DNA of 64,000 nt, taken from NCBI RefSeq assembly GCF_944387275.1, contig NZ_CALXEG010000006.1:18837-82836 (forward strand), read 5' to 3'. The DNA is from an uncultured Pseudoflavonifractor sp. (GTDB taxonomy: Bacteria; Bacillota; Clostridia; Oscillospirales; Oscillospiraceae). The notes beneath the pieces were generated by a model that had not been told where the DNA came from, searched no databases, and worked only from the letters and a program-made list of their open reading frames with translations. The translations under genes and the position numbers were made by a program. The first letter of the stretch is position 1. Each line of letters opens with the position of its first letter. Below, piece by piece: positions 53,201-63,253 of the stretch.

Positions 53201-53653
53201 ATGGAACAAAAGGAGATCCGCTTTCCCCTCTTCATCGACCTGAACGGCCGCAAGGCCGTGGTGGTGGGGGGCGGGGCCATCGCCTGCCGCCGGGCCGGGG
53301 TGCTCAGAACCTTCGGCGCTCAGGTGACCCTGATTGCCCCGGAGTGGAAGGAGAAGATAGAGGGTGTCAGCTGGCTCCAGCGGCCCTACCGGTCCGGCGA
53401 CCTAGACGGCGCGGTCCTAGCCGTGGCTGCCACAGACGACCGGGCGGTGAACCGTCTGGTGGGGGAAGAGGCCCGTGCACTGGGCATCCCCGTCAGCGTG
53501 GCCGACCGGCGGGAGGAGTGCACCTTCCTCTTCCCAGCGGTGTGCCTGGGGGAGGAGCTGGTGGCCGGCGTGGTGTCCGCCAATAACGACCACAGGGCGG
53601 TGGCCAGAGCGGCCGCCGCCATCCGGGAGACCCTGAAGGAGGGGAAAGGATGA
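53201..53653 (+). CDS. precorrin-2 dehydrogenase (siroheme synthase N-terminal domain)
   Basis: 150 residues. NAD-dependent oxidation of precorrin-2 to sirohydrochlorin. The Rossmann segment KAVVVGGGAIACRRAGVL (near 18) and the following FGAQVTLIAPE are clear, as are AVAATDDRAVNRLV (near 72) and CTFLFPAVCLG (near 107). The C-terminal dimerisation part is short compared with CysG or Met8. It corresponds to the SirC/Met8 role. Any ferrochelatase activity would be separate, since CbiK makes the cobalt form. Confidence 0.9.
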   Translation: MEQKEIRFPLFIDLNGRKAVVVGGGAIACRRAGVLRTFGAQVTLIAPEWKEKIEGVSWLQRPYRSGDLDGAVLAVAATDDRAVNRLVGEEARALGIPVSVADRREECTFLFPAVCLGEELVAGVVSANNDHRAVARAAAAIRETLKEGKG

Positions 53654-54513
53654 AGCTGCGCATCGGAAGCCGGGAGAGCGTCCTGGCTGTCACCCAGTCT
53701 CAGCTGGTGATGGAGGCCATCCGGGCCTTTGACCCCAGTATCGAGCTGGAGCTGGTGACCATGAAGACCACCGGCGATAAAATTCTGGACCGCACCCTGG
53801 ACAAGGTGGGCGGCAAGGGCCTCTTTGTCCGGGAGCTGGACGCGGCTCTGCTGGAGGGCCGGGTGGACATCACCGTCCACTCCTGCAAGGACCTGCCCAT
53901 GGAGACCGACCCACGGCTGCCTCTGGCGGCCTTCTCCAAACGGGAGGACCCCCGGGACGCCCTGGTGCTGCCCGCGGGAAAGACGGAGCTGGACCCGTCC
54001 CTGCCCATCGGCTGCGCCTCCCGCCGCCGGGCCATCCAGCTGGCGGCCCTGTACCCCGATATGGAGGTGGCCCCGGTGCGGGGCAACGTGCAGACCCGCC
54101 TGCGGAAGCTGGACGAGGGGCAGTATTCCGCCCTGGTGCTGGCCTCCGCCGGGCTGAAGCGGCTGGGGCTGGAGGGGCGCATTGCCCGGTACTTTACGGC
54201 GGAGGAGATCATCCCCGCCGCCGGACAGGGCATCCTGGCAGTCCAGACCCAGGCGGGGGAGAACTACCCCTGTCTGGCCGCTGTGGCGGACCAGGACGGC
54301 ACCGCCTGCGCTCTGGCCGAGCGGGCCTTTGTGCGGGTGTTGGACGGGGGCTGTTCCTCGCCGGTGGCGGCCCACGGCGTGGTGGACGGGGATACCCTGA
54401 TTCTCACCGGAATGGACGAAAACGGACGGCGGGACCGGATTTCCGGTCCTGTGAGTGAGGCGGAGCAGCTGGGGGAGGCCCTGGCCCGCCGGATAAAGGA
54501 GGCGGCGGAATGA
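53650..54513 (+). CDS. hemC: porphobilinogen deaminase (hydroxymethylbilane synthase)
   Basis: 287 residues. Polymerises four porphobilinogens. The N-terminal LRIGSRESVLAVTQSQLV, VHSCKDLPMETDPRL (near 77) and the cofactor-binding Cys in LDGGCSSPVAAHGVV (near 235) are diagnostic. It overlaps the preceding and following genes (ATGA). Confidence 0.95.
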   Translation: MKLRIGSRESVLAVTQSQLVMEAIRAFDPSIELELVTMKTTGDKILDRTLDKVGGKGLFVRELDAALLEGRVDITVHSCKDLPMETDPRLPLAAFSKREDPRDALVLPAGKTELDPSLPIGCASRRRAIQLAALYPDMEVAPVRGNVQTRLRKLDEGQYSALVLASAGLKRLGLEGRIARYFTAEEIIPAAGQGILAVQTQAGENYPCLAAVADQDGTACALAERAFVRVLDGGCSSPVAAHGVVDGDTLILTGMDENGRRDRISGPVSEAEQLGEALARRIKEAAE

Positions 54514-56000
54514 GCGGCATGGTGACGCTGGTGGGGGCCGGTCCGGGAGACCCGGGCCTGCTGACCCGCAAGGGCCTGGAGGCCCTGGAAAAAGCGGAAG
54601 TGGTGGTGTACGACCGGCTGGTGGCCCCGGAGATCCTGGCCCTCATCCCGGAGAAAGCCGAGGCCATCGACGTGGGCAAGCAGGCCTCCCACCATCTGGT
54701 GCCCCAGGATGAGATCAACCGCATTCTCCTGCGCAAGGCCCAGGAGGGGAAGAACGTGGTGCGGCTGAAGGGCGGCGATCCCTTCCTCTTCGGCCGGGGC
54801 GGCGAGGAGCTGGAGCTGCTGGCCGAGCACGGCATCCCCTTCCAGGAGGTGCCCGGCGTGACCTCTGCCATCGCCGTGCCCGCCTACGGGGGCATCCCGG
54901 TGACCCACCGGGACTTTACCTCCTCCCTCCACATCATCACCGGACACGCCCGGGCGGGCAAGGCCCTGGACATCGACTTTGAGGCCCTGGTGCGCACCAA
55001 GGGCACCCTGGTGTTCCTCATGGGGGTGAGCAGCCTGCCCGCCATCTGCGCCGGGCTCACCGCTGCCGGTATGGACCCGGACACCCCCGCCGCCATCGTG
55101 GAGCGGGGCACCACCCCCGGCCAGCACCGGGTCAACGCCACCGCGGCCACCCTGGCCCAGGCGGCGGAGGAGAACCACATCGAGAGCCCCGCCATCAGCA
55201 TTTTCGGCCAGGTCTGCGGCCTGGCGGACAAGTTCGACTGGTTCGATGCCCTGCCCCTCAAGGGCCGCACCGTAGTGGTGACCCGGCCCAAGGAGCGTTC
55301 CGGCACCCTGGCGCCCCGCCTGCGGGCTATGGGCGCCCAAGTGGTGGAGTACCCCTGCATCGAGACCGTGCCCATCCTGCCCTGTCCCGCCATGGAGACG
55401 GCCCTGAACGCCATTTCCGGCTATGAGTGGCTAGTATTCACCAGCGCCGCCGGGGTGGAGACGGTCTGGCGCACCCTGGAGGCCATGGGCAAGGACGCCC
55501 GGGACCTGGGGAGCGTGAAGCTGGCGGCCATCGGCCCTGGAACCGCCAAAGCCCTGCTGGCCCACGGCCTGCGGGCCGACTATGTGCCCGAGGTGTACGA
55601 CGCGGCCCACCTGGGGGCGGGCCTGGCCGGTCTGGCCCGAGGCAAGGTGCTCCTGCTCCGGGCGGAGCTGGGCTCCAAGGCCTTGACGGACGCCCTGGAT
55701 GGGGCTAAAATTTCCTATGACGACATTGCCGTCTACCGCACGCTGTACGACAACCCCCGCTCTGAGGAGCTGCGGGACCGGCTGCTGGCGGAGGAGGGCA
55801 CCCTGGTCACCTTCACCAGCGCCTCCACGGTCAAGGGCTTTGTGTCCACCGTGGGGGAGGACTTCCCCTTTGACCGAATCACCGGCGTGTGCATCGGGGA
55901 GCAGACCGCCGCCCAGGCCAGAGCCTACGGCATCCCCGTGGTGGTGGCCCAGCGGGCCACCATCGACGCCATGGTGGAGAAAATCAGCAGCATGTTTTAA
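54510..56000 (+). CDS. cobA-hemD: uroporphyrinogen-III C-methyltransferase / uroporphyrinogen-III synthase fusion
   Basis: 496 residues in two domains. Residues 1-245 are a SUMT methylase with VTLVGAGPGDPGLLTRKGLE, RLKGGDPFLFGRGGEELELL (near 86) and PGVTSAIAVPAYGGIPVTHR (near 116). Residues about 252-496 are a HemD fold with GRTVVVTRPKERSG, WLVFTSAAGVETVW and FTSASTVKGFV. This fusion is common in Firmicutes. The HemD product is passed directly to the methylase, committing it to siroheme or cobalamin. Confidence 0.94.
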   Translation: MSGMVTLVGAGPGDPGLLTRKGLEALEKAEVVVYDRLVAPEILALIPEKAEAIDVGKQASHHLVPQDEINRILLRKAQEGKNVVRLKGGDPFLFGRGGEELELLAEHGIPFQEVPGVTSAIAVPAYGGIPVTHRDFTSSLHIITGHARAGKALDIDFEALVRTKGTLVFLMGVSSLPAICAGLTAAGMDPDTPAAIVERGTTPGQHRVNATAATLAQAAEENHIESPAISIFGQVCGLADKFDWFDALPLKGRTVVVTRPKERSGTLAPRLRAMGAQVVEYPCIETVPILPCPAMETALNAISGYEWLVFTSAAGVETVWRTLEAMGKDARDLGSVKLAAIGPGTAKALLAHGLRADYVPEVYDAAHLGAGLAGLARGKVLLLRAELGSKALTDALDGAKISYDDIAVYRTLYDNPRSEELRDRLLAEEGTLVTFTSASTVKGFVSTVGEDFPFDRITGVCIGEQTAAQARAYGIPVVVAQRATIDAMVEKISSMF

Positions 56001-56068
56001 GGCCATGGTCCGGGCCTGCGCTAAGGGACCAATCCGGGCGGAACCCCCGCCCACTGAAAGGAAGCAGC

Positions 56069-57054
<986 letters not shown>

Positions 57055-57055
<1 letters not shown>

Positions 57056-58338
57056 TGGACCGCAGCGAACAGCTCTTTGAGAAGGCCAAAAAGGTGCTGC
57101 CCGGCGGGGTCAACTCCCCGGTGCGGGCCTTCCGGGCCGTGGGCATGGCCCCCCGGTTCATCACCCGGGCCGACGGCGCCTACCTCTGGGACGAGGACGG
57201 CAGAAAGTATGTGGACTATGTGGGCTCCTGGGGCCCCATGATCCTGGGCCACAACCACCCGGTCATCCGGGAGGCGGTGGAGAAGGCGGTGAAGGACGGC
57301 CTGTCCTTCGGCGCGCCCACCGCCCGTGAGGTGGAGATCGCCGAGCTGATGGTAGAGCTGGTGCCCAACATCGAGATGGTGCGCATGGTCAACTCGGGCA
57401 CCGAGGCGGTCATGTCCGCCCTGCGGCTGGCCCGGGGCGTCACCGGCCGGGACAAGCTCATCAAGTTCGAGGGCTGCTACCACGGCCATTCCGACTGCCT
57501 CTTGGTGGGGGCCGGCTCCTCCGCCCTGGCGGGAGGACATCCCACCTCCGCCGGCGTGCCCCAGGTGGTGGTGCAGGACACCCTCACCGCCCAGTTCAAC
57601 GACCTGAAGAGCGTGGAGACCCTGCTGGAGCAGAACCCCGGCCAGGTGGCTGCCGTCATCGTGGAGCCTGTGGCCGCCAACATGGGCGTGGTGGGCCCCG
57701 CCCCCGGCTTCCTAGAGGGCCTGCGGGCTCTGTGCGACAAGTACGGTGCCCTGCTCATCTTTGATGAGGTCATCACCGGCTTCCGCCTGGCCCTGGGCGG
57801 CGCCCAGGCCTACTACGGCGTGAAGGCGGACATTGTCACCTTCGGCAAGATCATCGGCGGCGGCATGCCCGTGGGCGCCTACTGCGCCAGCCGGGAGATG
57901 ATGGAGCAGGTAGCCCCCTGCGGCCCGGTCTACCAGGCGGGCACCCTCAGCGGCAATCCGGTGGCCATGGCCGCGGGACTTGCCCAGCTGCGCTATCTGA
58001 AGGACCACCCGGAGGTGTACACCCAGATCGGGGATTACGCCTCGCTGCTGGCCGGCGGCCTGCGGGAGGCGGCGGAGCGCACCGGCGCGCCGGTGCACAT
58101 CAACCAGGTGGGCTCTCTGCTGGCCCCCTTCTTCACCCCCACCGACGTGAACACCTTCACCGACGCCAAGGGCAGCGATGTGGCCATGTACGCCCGGTAT
58201 TTCGCCGGCATGCTGGGGCGGGGCATCTATCTGGCCCCCGCCCAGTTCGAGGCCATGTTCGTCTCTGCCGCCCACAGCCATGAGGACCTGAGCCGCACGC
58301 TGGAGGCCGCCGGGGCCGTGCTGGGCAGTCTGGCCTGA
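57055..58338 (+). CDS. hemL: glutamate-1-semialdehyde 2,1-aminomutase
   Basis: 427 residues, PLP enzyme making aminolevulinate. VLPGGVNSPVRAFRAVG at the N-terminus, NSGTEAVMSALRLARG (near 118), LIFDEVITGFRLALGG (near 240) and the PLP-binding Lys in TFGKIIGGGMPVGAY (near 264) are diagnostic. It is the last gene before the third riboswitch. No hemE or other heme-branch gene is present, so this set serves corrinoid synthesis. Confidence 0.95.
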
Positions 58339-58428
58339 GTCCCTTCACCGGACAGGGGAGAACAGTCAGGGGAACCCGTATGGAATGAGAGCCGGGGATT
58401 TTGCCCGGATAATGGAATACTGTGTACT

Positions 58429-58604
58429 TATCAAGTGCTCATCATGGATGAGGTGAAAGGGAATCGGGTGAGAATCCCGAGCGATCCGGTCACTGTATTC
58501 GGGGAGCAGACCGCGGGGAGGAGATCTCCCAGGCCATTGCCGGGCGTATGCCGGCGAGAAGGCGCGGGACGCGAGGAGCCGTAAGCCAGGAAACCTGCTT
58601 GATA
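58429..58604 (+). ncRNA. cobalamin riboswitch 3 (upstream of an ABC ATPase)
   Basis: The closing helix TATCAAG (near 58429-58435) / CTTGATA (58598-58604) brackets AAAGGGAATCGGGTGAGAAT, CCCGAGCGATCCGGTCACTG, the CCATTGCCGG segment, GAGAAGGCG and the B12 box TAAGCCAGGAAACCTGC. A strong terminator follows, so it should shut off the ATPase gene when corrinoid is plentiful. Confidence 0.93.
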
Positions 58605-58674
58605 GGAACGATGGGGGATCTTCCGCAGAAAGTAACCCGTCTGAGCTTTGGACAAGGGGGGGACTCTGTCCAAA

Positions 58675-58717
58675 ACAAAGACGCCTGCTTTTTGAAAAAG
58701 CAGGCGTCTTTGTTTCT
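58675..58717 (+). terminator. riboswitch-controlled terminator before the ABC ATPase
   Basis: An 18-bp perfect stem, ACAAAGACGCCTGCTTTT and its complement, a 3-base loop and TTTCTC after TTTGT. It lies about 90 bases before the start codon. Confidence 0.88.
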
Positions 58718-58806
58718 CTGGCATTTGGCGGCAGGGGAGCGGGCGGAGGTCGTGGGGCTGTTTTATGGGCCCGCGTACAGGAACTACGGCTTTGGAGGTG
58801 GGAAGG

Positions 58807-59577
58807 ATGAAGATTACGGCGCAGGACCTGCGGGTCCAGCTGGGGGGAAGGGAAATCCTGAGGGGCCTGGACATCGCGGCGGAGGACGGCCAGTTTGTGG
58901 GCATCATCGGCCCCAACGGCAGCGGAAAAAGCGCTCTGCTCCGGTGCATCGGCCAGATCCTCACGCCCGCCGCCGGGGCGGTGTACCTGGACGGCCGGCC
59001 GGCGGCGGACTGGCCTCCCCGGGAGTGGGCCCGGAAGTTGGGCGTGGTGGCCTGGAACGACGGCTACAGCTTTGACTTCACGGTGCGGGAGGTGGTTTCC
59101 ATGGGCCGCGGGCTCCGCGGGGGATTTCTCCGAAAAGACGCCGGGGAGGACGGCCCCATCGTCCGGGAGGCCATCGCCGCCGTGGGTATGGCGGGATGTG
59201 AGGAGCGCAGGTTCTCCACCCTGTCCGGGGGAGAGCAGCAGCGGATCATCCTGGCCCGCGCCCTGGCCCAGCAGACCCCCTGCCTGTTGCTGGACGAGCC
59301 CACCGGCCGCCTGGACGTCAGGCGCCAGATGGAGCTGATGGACCTGGTGAAGGGCCTGGGAAAGACGGTGCTGGCCGCCATTCAAGATCTGAACATTGCC
59401 GCCATGTACTGCGACAGGCTGTACGCGGTCAAGGACGGCCGGGTGGTGGCGGAAGGGACGCCCCGGGAGGTGCTCACCGAGGAGGTGATCCGCGCGGTCT
59501 ACCAGGTGGACGCTCAGGCGCTCGCTGACCGTGACGGCGTGCTCCACATTCTCTTCCGGCCTTTGGGACGGCACTGA
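58807..59577 (+). CDS. orphan FecE/BtuD-type ABC transporter ATPase with altered Q- and H-loops
   Basis: 256 residues. Walker A (GPNGSGKSALLRCIG, near 38), the signature LSGGEQQRIILARAL (near 140) and Walker B LLLDEPTGRLDV (near 162) are intact. The Q-loop position reads VVAWNDGYSFDF, with Trp where VPQ-type Gln is expected. The H-loop reads AAIQDLNIA instead of HDLNLA, so the switch His is Gln. The family imports iron chelates or cobalamin with a permease and binding protein, but none is adjacent. The third riboswitch strongly implies corrinoid uptake. GGAGGTGGGAAGG precedes the ATG. Confidence 0.88.
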   Translation: MKITAQDLRVQLGGREILRGLDIAAEDGQFVGIIGPNGSGKSALLRCIGQILTPAAGAVYLDGRPAADWPPREWARKLGVVAWNDGYSFDFTVREVVSMGRGLRGGFLRKDAGEDGPIVREAIAAVGMAGCEERRFSTLSGGEQQRIILARALAQQTPCLLLDEPTGRLDVRRQMELMDLVKGLGKTVLAAIQDLNIAAMYCDRLYAVKDGRVVAEGTPREVLTEEVIRAVYQVDAQALADRDGVLHILFRPLGRH

Positions 59578-59601
59578 GAATTTCCAGGAATTTGTGACAG
59601 A

Positions 59602-59648
59602 AAGCGCCGCTTTCTATAGATATAATGGGGAGAACGGCGCTTTTTTGT
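59602..59648 (+). terminator. possible terminator between the ATPase gene and spoIIE
   Basis: AAGCGCCG / CGGCGCTT with a loop of about 25 bases and T6 (59643-59648). The loop contains a TATAAT-like string with no good -35. Confidence 0.5.
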
Positions 59649-59767
59649 ACTTTGATTCTTTGAAGGCGCGTCTGATTCCGACTAAGTTTTTCCATATAAT
59701 GGATTATACTGTCTCCGATGCACCTCCCTGTGGGACAAGCCGGGAGGAAAAAGGAGACGTGCGGAAC

Positions 59768-62131
59768 ATGGCGACGAAGGAAAAGCTGAAGACCCGGGCC
59801 GCCCGGGCCAGGGAGGAGATGCGGGACACAGGCCGTCTGGTGCTCCGTGCCCCGGCGCTGGTGCGCACGGCGGAGTGCGCGATCCGGTTCCTGCTGGGGG
59901 CCATGCTGTCGGGGGCGGAGATTTTCGGCGGCAGCGCACCTTTCGGGCTGGCCATGGTGGGGGCCTCCGGCTCCGGGCTGGACGGCTTCTCCGCCCTGCT
60001 GGGGGCCTGCTTCGGGTACCTCTCCTTTCAGGGCTTTACCCAGGGACTGCGGTATGTGGCGGCGGCCATCCTGATCTTCTCCGTGTCCTTCGCCTTCTAT
60101 GACGTGAAGGCCTACCGCTGGACCTGGTTCATGCCCGCCGTGTCGGCGGCCATGAACTTTGTCACCGGCTTTGTGTACCTGTCCAAGCGGGGCTGGCTGA
60201 CGGTGGACACCATCTTTTTCGCCACCGAGCTCATCCTCACCGCCGGGGCGGTCTACTTCTACCGTCTGGCCTTTTCCCCCTGGAAGCGGAAGGAGGAGGG
60301 CGGCGAGCTGACCGTGCGGCAGCTGGTGAGCTTTCTCATCCTGGGCGGCACCGTGCTCATCACCCTGAGCAAGATCACCCTCTTTGACGGCACCATCTCC
60401 CTGGGCCGGTTTTCCGCCGCCCTGGCAGTGATGGTGGCGGGGTATCAGTGCGGCATCGGCGTGGGAGCGGCGGCGGGCGTGGCGGCAGGGCTGGCCATGG
60501 ACGTGGCCTCCGGCGGCGCGCCCTTTTGCAGCATGGCCTTCGGCTTTGCCGGGCTCATCACCGGCGTGTTCCGGCGGCAGGGCAAGCTCTTCGCCGCCCT
60601 GGCCTACGTTATTGCCAACGCGGTGGCGGTGCTGTGGACCTGGGACAACGGTTTTCAGATCGCCATCCTCTACGAGGTCTTTATTGCCTCGGTCCTCTTC
60701 CTGATGCTGCCCCAGCGGGCCTTCCGGTGGGCGGCGGCCCTGTCGGTGTCCGAGCGGCGGCGGGACACCACGGCCAAGGCCCAGGAGTACCTGCGGGACC
60801 GGCTGGACGGGGCGGCGGGGGCCTTCCGGTCCCTGCAGGAGTCCCTGCGGCAGAGCCTGAACGGCGGGACGCCCAACGACAACGACTCCGCCGCCATTTT
60901 CGACCGGGCGGCCAACCGGGTGTGCCGCAAGTGCGCGCTCCAGTCGGCCTGCTGGCAGCGGGACTATGTGACCACCTTCAACGCCCTCAACGACGCCCTT
61001 CCCGCCATGCTGGACCGGGGCCGGGGGGAACCGGGGGACTTTCCGCCCCACTTCTCCAACCGGTGCCTCCGGTTTTCCGCCTTTCTGGCGGCGGCCAACG
61101 AGGAGCTGGTGGGCCTGCTCTACCGGCGGCAGTACGCCGCCCGCCTGAAGGACAACCGGTCTGCCGTGTGCCGGGAGTACGGCGCCCTGGCCGAGGTGCT
61201 GGGGACGGCGGCGGCGGAGTTCGGCCGGGAGCTGGTGCCCGACCCGGTGCGGGAGAAGCGCATCCGCCAGCACCTCACCGCCCTGGGCCTGGAGGGGGAG
61301 ACCGCCGCCTTTTACGACCAGGCGGGCCGCCTGCGGGTGGAGATCGAGGGCCGTGGACTGGACTGCCTGCGGACCCCCGAGGAGCTGAAAAAGCTCTCCG
61401 CCCTGGCGGGGGTGCCGCTCCGGGCCGCCGGAGACGAGGAGGGAAAACGGCTGAACAAGCTGGTGTTTGCCCAGGCGGAGCCCTTTATGGCGGTGGCGGG
61501 GGTGGCCGCCCGGAAGAAGGACGGTCAGACCGTCAGCGGGGACACAGGGGCCTGGTTCAAGCTGGACGACGGCAGTCTGTACGTGCTCCTGTGCGACGGC
61601 ATGGGCAGCGGCCCGGCGGCTGGGGAGGACTCCTCCCTGGCGGTGCGGCTGCTAGAGCAGTTCCTCCGGGCGGGCATCCCGGCGGAGACCGCCCTGAAGA
61701 CCATCAGCTCCGCCCTGGCCCTGCGGGGGGAGGACGCGGGCGGCTTCACCACCATCGACCTGCTGCGGCTGGACCTGTTCACCGGTTCCATGTGGGTCTA
61801 CAAATACGGCGCGGCCCCCACCTATGTACGAAAAGGAAAGTCTGTGACCCGGATTACCGGCGCGTCTCTGCCTGCCGGGCTGTCGGCGGGGGAGGGTGGC
61901 GCCCCCGACGTGACCACGCTGAAGCTGGAGCCGGGGGACATGGTACTGCTGGTCAGCGACGGAGTGGCCGGCGGCGGGGAAGACCAGTGGCTGCGGGACA
62001 TGTTCTCCGCCTTTGAGGGGGACAGCCCCAAGGATCTGGCCTGTGCCCTCATCGACGAGAGCGACGGGAAGGAGGTGGGCCCGGACGACCGCACTGCCCT
62101 GGTGCTCCGCTTTTCCCGGCAGGAGCCGTGA
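59768..62131 (+). CDS. spoIIE: stage II sporulation protein E (PP2C-type phosphatase)
   Basis: 787 residues. Dephosphorylates the anti-anti-sigma factor SpoIIAA to activate sigma-F in the forespore, and acts at the division septum. About ten membrane helices fill residues 35-330, a central regulatory part follows, and a PP2C/SpoIIE domain occupies about 570-785. Metal-binding Asp residues are in LLCDGMGSGPAAGED (near 607), LLVSDGVAGGGED (near 728) and GPDDRTALVL (near 773). AGGAG lies 11 bases before the ATG. It confirms that the organism sporulates. Confidence 0.95.
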   Translation: MATKEKLKTRAARAREEMRDTGRLVLRAPALVRTAECAIRFLLGAMLSGAEIFGGSAPFGLAMVGASGSGLDGFSALLGACFGYLSFQGFTQGLRYVAAAILIFSVSFAFYDVKAYRWTWFMPAVSAAMNFVTGFVYLSKRGWLTVDTIFFATELILTAGAVYFYRLAFSPWKRKEEGGELTVRQLVSFLILGGTVLITLSKITLFDGTISLGRFSAALAVMVAGYQCGIGVGAAAGVAAGLAMDVASGGAPFCSMAFGFAGLITGVFRRQGKLFAALAYVIANAVAVLWTWDNGFQIAILYEVFIASVLFLMLPQRAFRWAAALSVSERRRDTTAKAQEYLRDRLDGAAGAFRSLQESLRQSLNGGTPNDNDSAAIFDRAANRVCRKCALQSACWQRDYVTTFNALNDALPAMLDRGRGEPGDFPPHFSNRCLRFSAFLAAANEELVGLLYRRQYAARLKDNRSAVCREYGALAEVLGTAAAEFGRELVPDPVREKRIRQHLTALGLEGETAAFYDQAGRLRVEIEGRGLDCLRTPEELKKLSALAGVPLRAAGDEEGKRLNKLVFAQAEPFMAVAGVAARKKDGQTVSGDTGAWFKLDDGSLYVLLCDGMGSGPAAGEDSSLAVRLLEQFLRAGIPAETALKTISSALALRGEDAGGFTTIDLLRLDLFTGSMWVYKYGAAPTYVRKGKSVTRITGASLPAGLSAGEGGAPDVTTLKLEPGDMVLLVSDGVAGGGEDQWLRDMFSAFEGDSPKDLACALIDESDGKEVGPDDRTALVLRFSRQEP

Positions 62132-62141
62132 TATATAAGCA

Positions 62142-62172
62142 AATGAGCCGCGCCATTCCGGCGCGGCTCATT
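62142..62172. terminator. bidirectional terminator after spoIIE
   Basis: AATGAGCCGCGCC / GGCGCGGCTCATT stem with a 5-base loop between convergent genes. Confidence 0.75.
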
Positions 62173-62195
62173 GCTGTATCAGGCTGCCGGAGGGA

Positions 62196-62594
62196 TTATT
62201 TTACCGTCCGCTCCACGCCTTTTCCGATGTCCTGGACACCCTTGCCGATGTCCTCCACCGCCCGGCCGGCGCCGTCGATCACGTCCTTGGCGGCGTCGCC
62301 CGCATCATCCACCGCGTCCTTCATGGAGTCTCCGGCGTTGTCCATATCGGTCTGGCCGTCGCCCTCCACATGGCCGTTCTCGTCGGAGTAGTAGTCCCCG
62401 TCACTGGCCGAGGGAGCGGGCATGTCGGAGGGGCTGGCCGAGGGCATTTCACTGCTGTGGGTATCATTGGGCATATCCGGGGTGATTATCGGTGTGGGCG
62501 TGGGGGTTACGTCGGGCATTTTTTCCGCCGAGCAGCCCGCTGCCCCAAGGGCCACCGTCAGGCCCAGAACAAAGAGCGCAAAGGTCCGTTTCAT
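62196..62594 (-). CDS. small secreted lipoprotein, unknown function
   Basis: 132 residues. The signal peptide ends in the lipobox LGAAGC (Cys near 21). A low-complexity Pro/Thr/Ser/Asp linker (about 25-75) follows, then an amphipathic helical tail of repeated Asp/Ala/Gly/Val units (DNAGDSMKDAVDDAGDAAKD and onward). The ATG at 62592-62594 follows AGGAGG. The tail resembles helical repeat proteins, and no family is recognised. Confidence 0.75.
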   Translation of the reverse strand: MKRTFALFVLGLTVALGAAGCSAEKMPDVTPTPTPIITPDMPNDTHSSEMPSASPSDMPAPSASDGDYYSDENGHVEGDGQTDMDNAGDSMKDAVDDAGDAAKDVIDGAGRAVEDIGKGVQDIGKGVERTVK

Positions 62595-62717
62595 CGTATT
62601 CCTCCTGAAAATTTGTTGTTCTGGCGGGTTCTCCATCCGTCTCGTAGTATGCGCCGGAATACAGATTTTAGAAGCGGAAAAATTTTTTTCGAAAAGGCTT
62701 GCTTTTTGGAGTACAAT

Positions 62718-62797
62718 CTGATATCTTAATATCAGCAATCATTACTGTTAAGGAGGAAGGCATATCAGATGTTGCATGAAAAGGCAAACTCTGATAT
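62718..62797. promoter_or_regulatory. four copies of a CTGATAT heptamer in the dfx leader
   Basis: CTGATAT or its complement ATATCAG occurs at 62718, 62729, 62762 and 62791, forming two inverted pairs. The first pair, CTGATATCTTAATATCAG, is a palindrome directly after a -10-like TACAAT (62712-62717). The second pair encloses a 22-base loop just before the desulfoferrodoxin ribosome binding site. This looks like a regulator-binding region, possibly redox-related. Confidence 0.55.
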
Positions 62798-62804
62798 TCT
62801 GTAA
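62769..62804 (+). CDS. possible leader peptide in the dfx leader
   Basis: ATG followed by ten codons and TAA, reading MLHEKANSDIL. AAGGAGG lies 12 bases upstream, a long spacing. It overlaps the second heptamer pair and ends 20 bases before the desulfoferrodoxin start. This is weakly supported; it may be chance. Confidence 0.25.
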   Translation: MLHEKANSDIL

Positions 62805-62824
62805 CCAAAAAAGGAGGAAATAAG

Positions 62825-63211
62825 ATGGAGCTCAAGCTGTACCGCTGCGCGCACTGCGGCAATATCGCATTCAAGGTCGTGGACAAAGGCGTACCCCTGT
62901 TCTGCTGCGGAGAGAAGATGGAGGAGCTGGTGCCCAACACCACGGACGGCGCCCTGGAGAAGCACGTCCCCGTGGTGGAGAAGACCGCTCACGGCCACGG
63001 CTACTCCGTCACCGTCAAGGTGGGCGGGGTGGAGCACCCCATGCTCCCCGAGCACTACATCCCCCTGATTGCCGCCGTCAGCGGCGACACCGTCACCATG
63101 AAATTCCCCAAACCCGGCGACAAGCCGGAGCTGCGTACCTTCAGCGCCGACGGCGAAGTGAAGGCCTACGAGCTGTGCAACCTCCACGGCTATTGGAAGA
63201 ACGCGGACTGA
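62825..63211 (+). CDS. dfx: desulfoferrodoxin (superoxide reductase)
   Basis: 128 residues. Reduces superoxide to peroxide without making oxygen. The N-terminal desulforedoxin-like iron site is visible as YRCAHCG and LFCCGEKM. The catalytic Fe(His)4Cys site comes from EKHVPVVE, VEHPMLPEHYI and CNLHGYW. Two-iron type. AAGGAGG precedes the ATG. It is followed by rubrerythrin, which would remove the peroxide produced. Confidence 0.95.
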   Translation: MELKLYRCAHCGNIAFKVVDKGVPLFCCGEKMEELVPNTTDGALEKHVPVVEKTAHGHGYSVTVKVGGVEHPMLPEHYIPLIAAVSGDTVTMKFPKPGDKPELRTFSADGEVKAYELCNLHGYWKNAD

Positions 63212-63253
63212 GTCCGTTGAAGGGAAAAAACAGAACAGAAAGGAGACTTTGCA

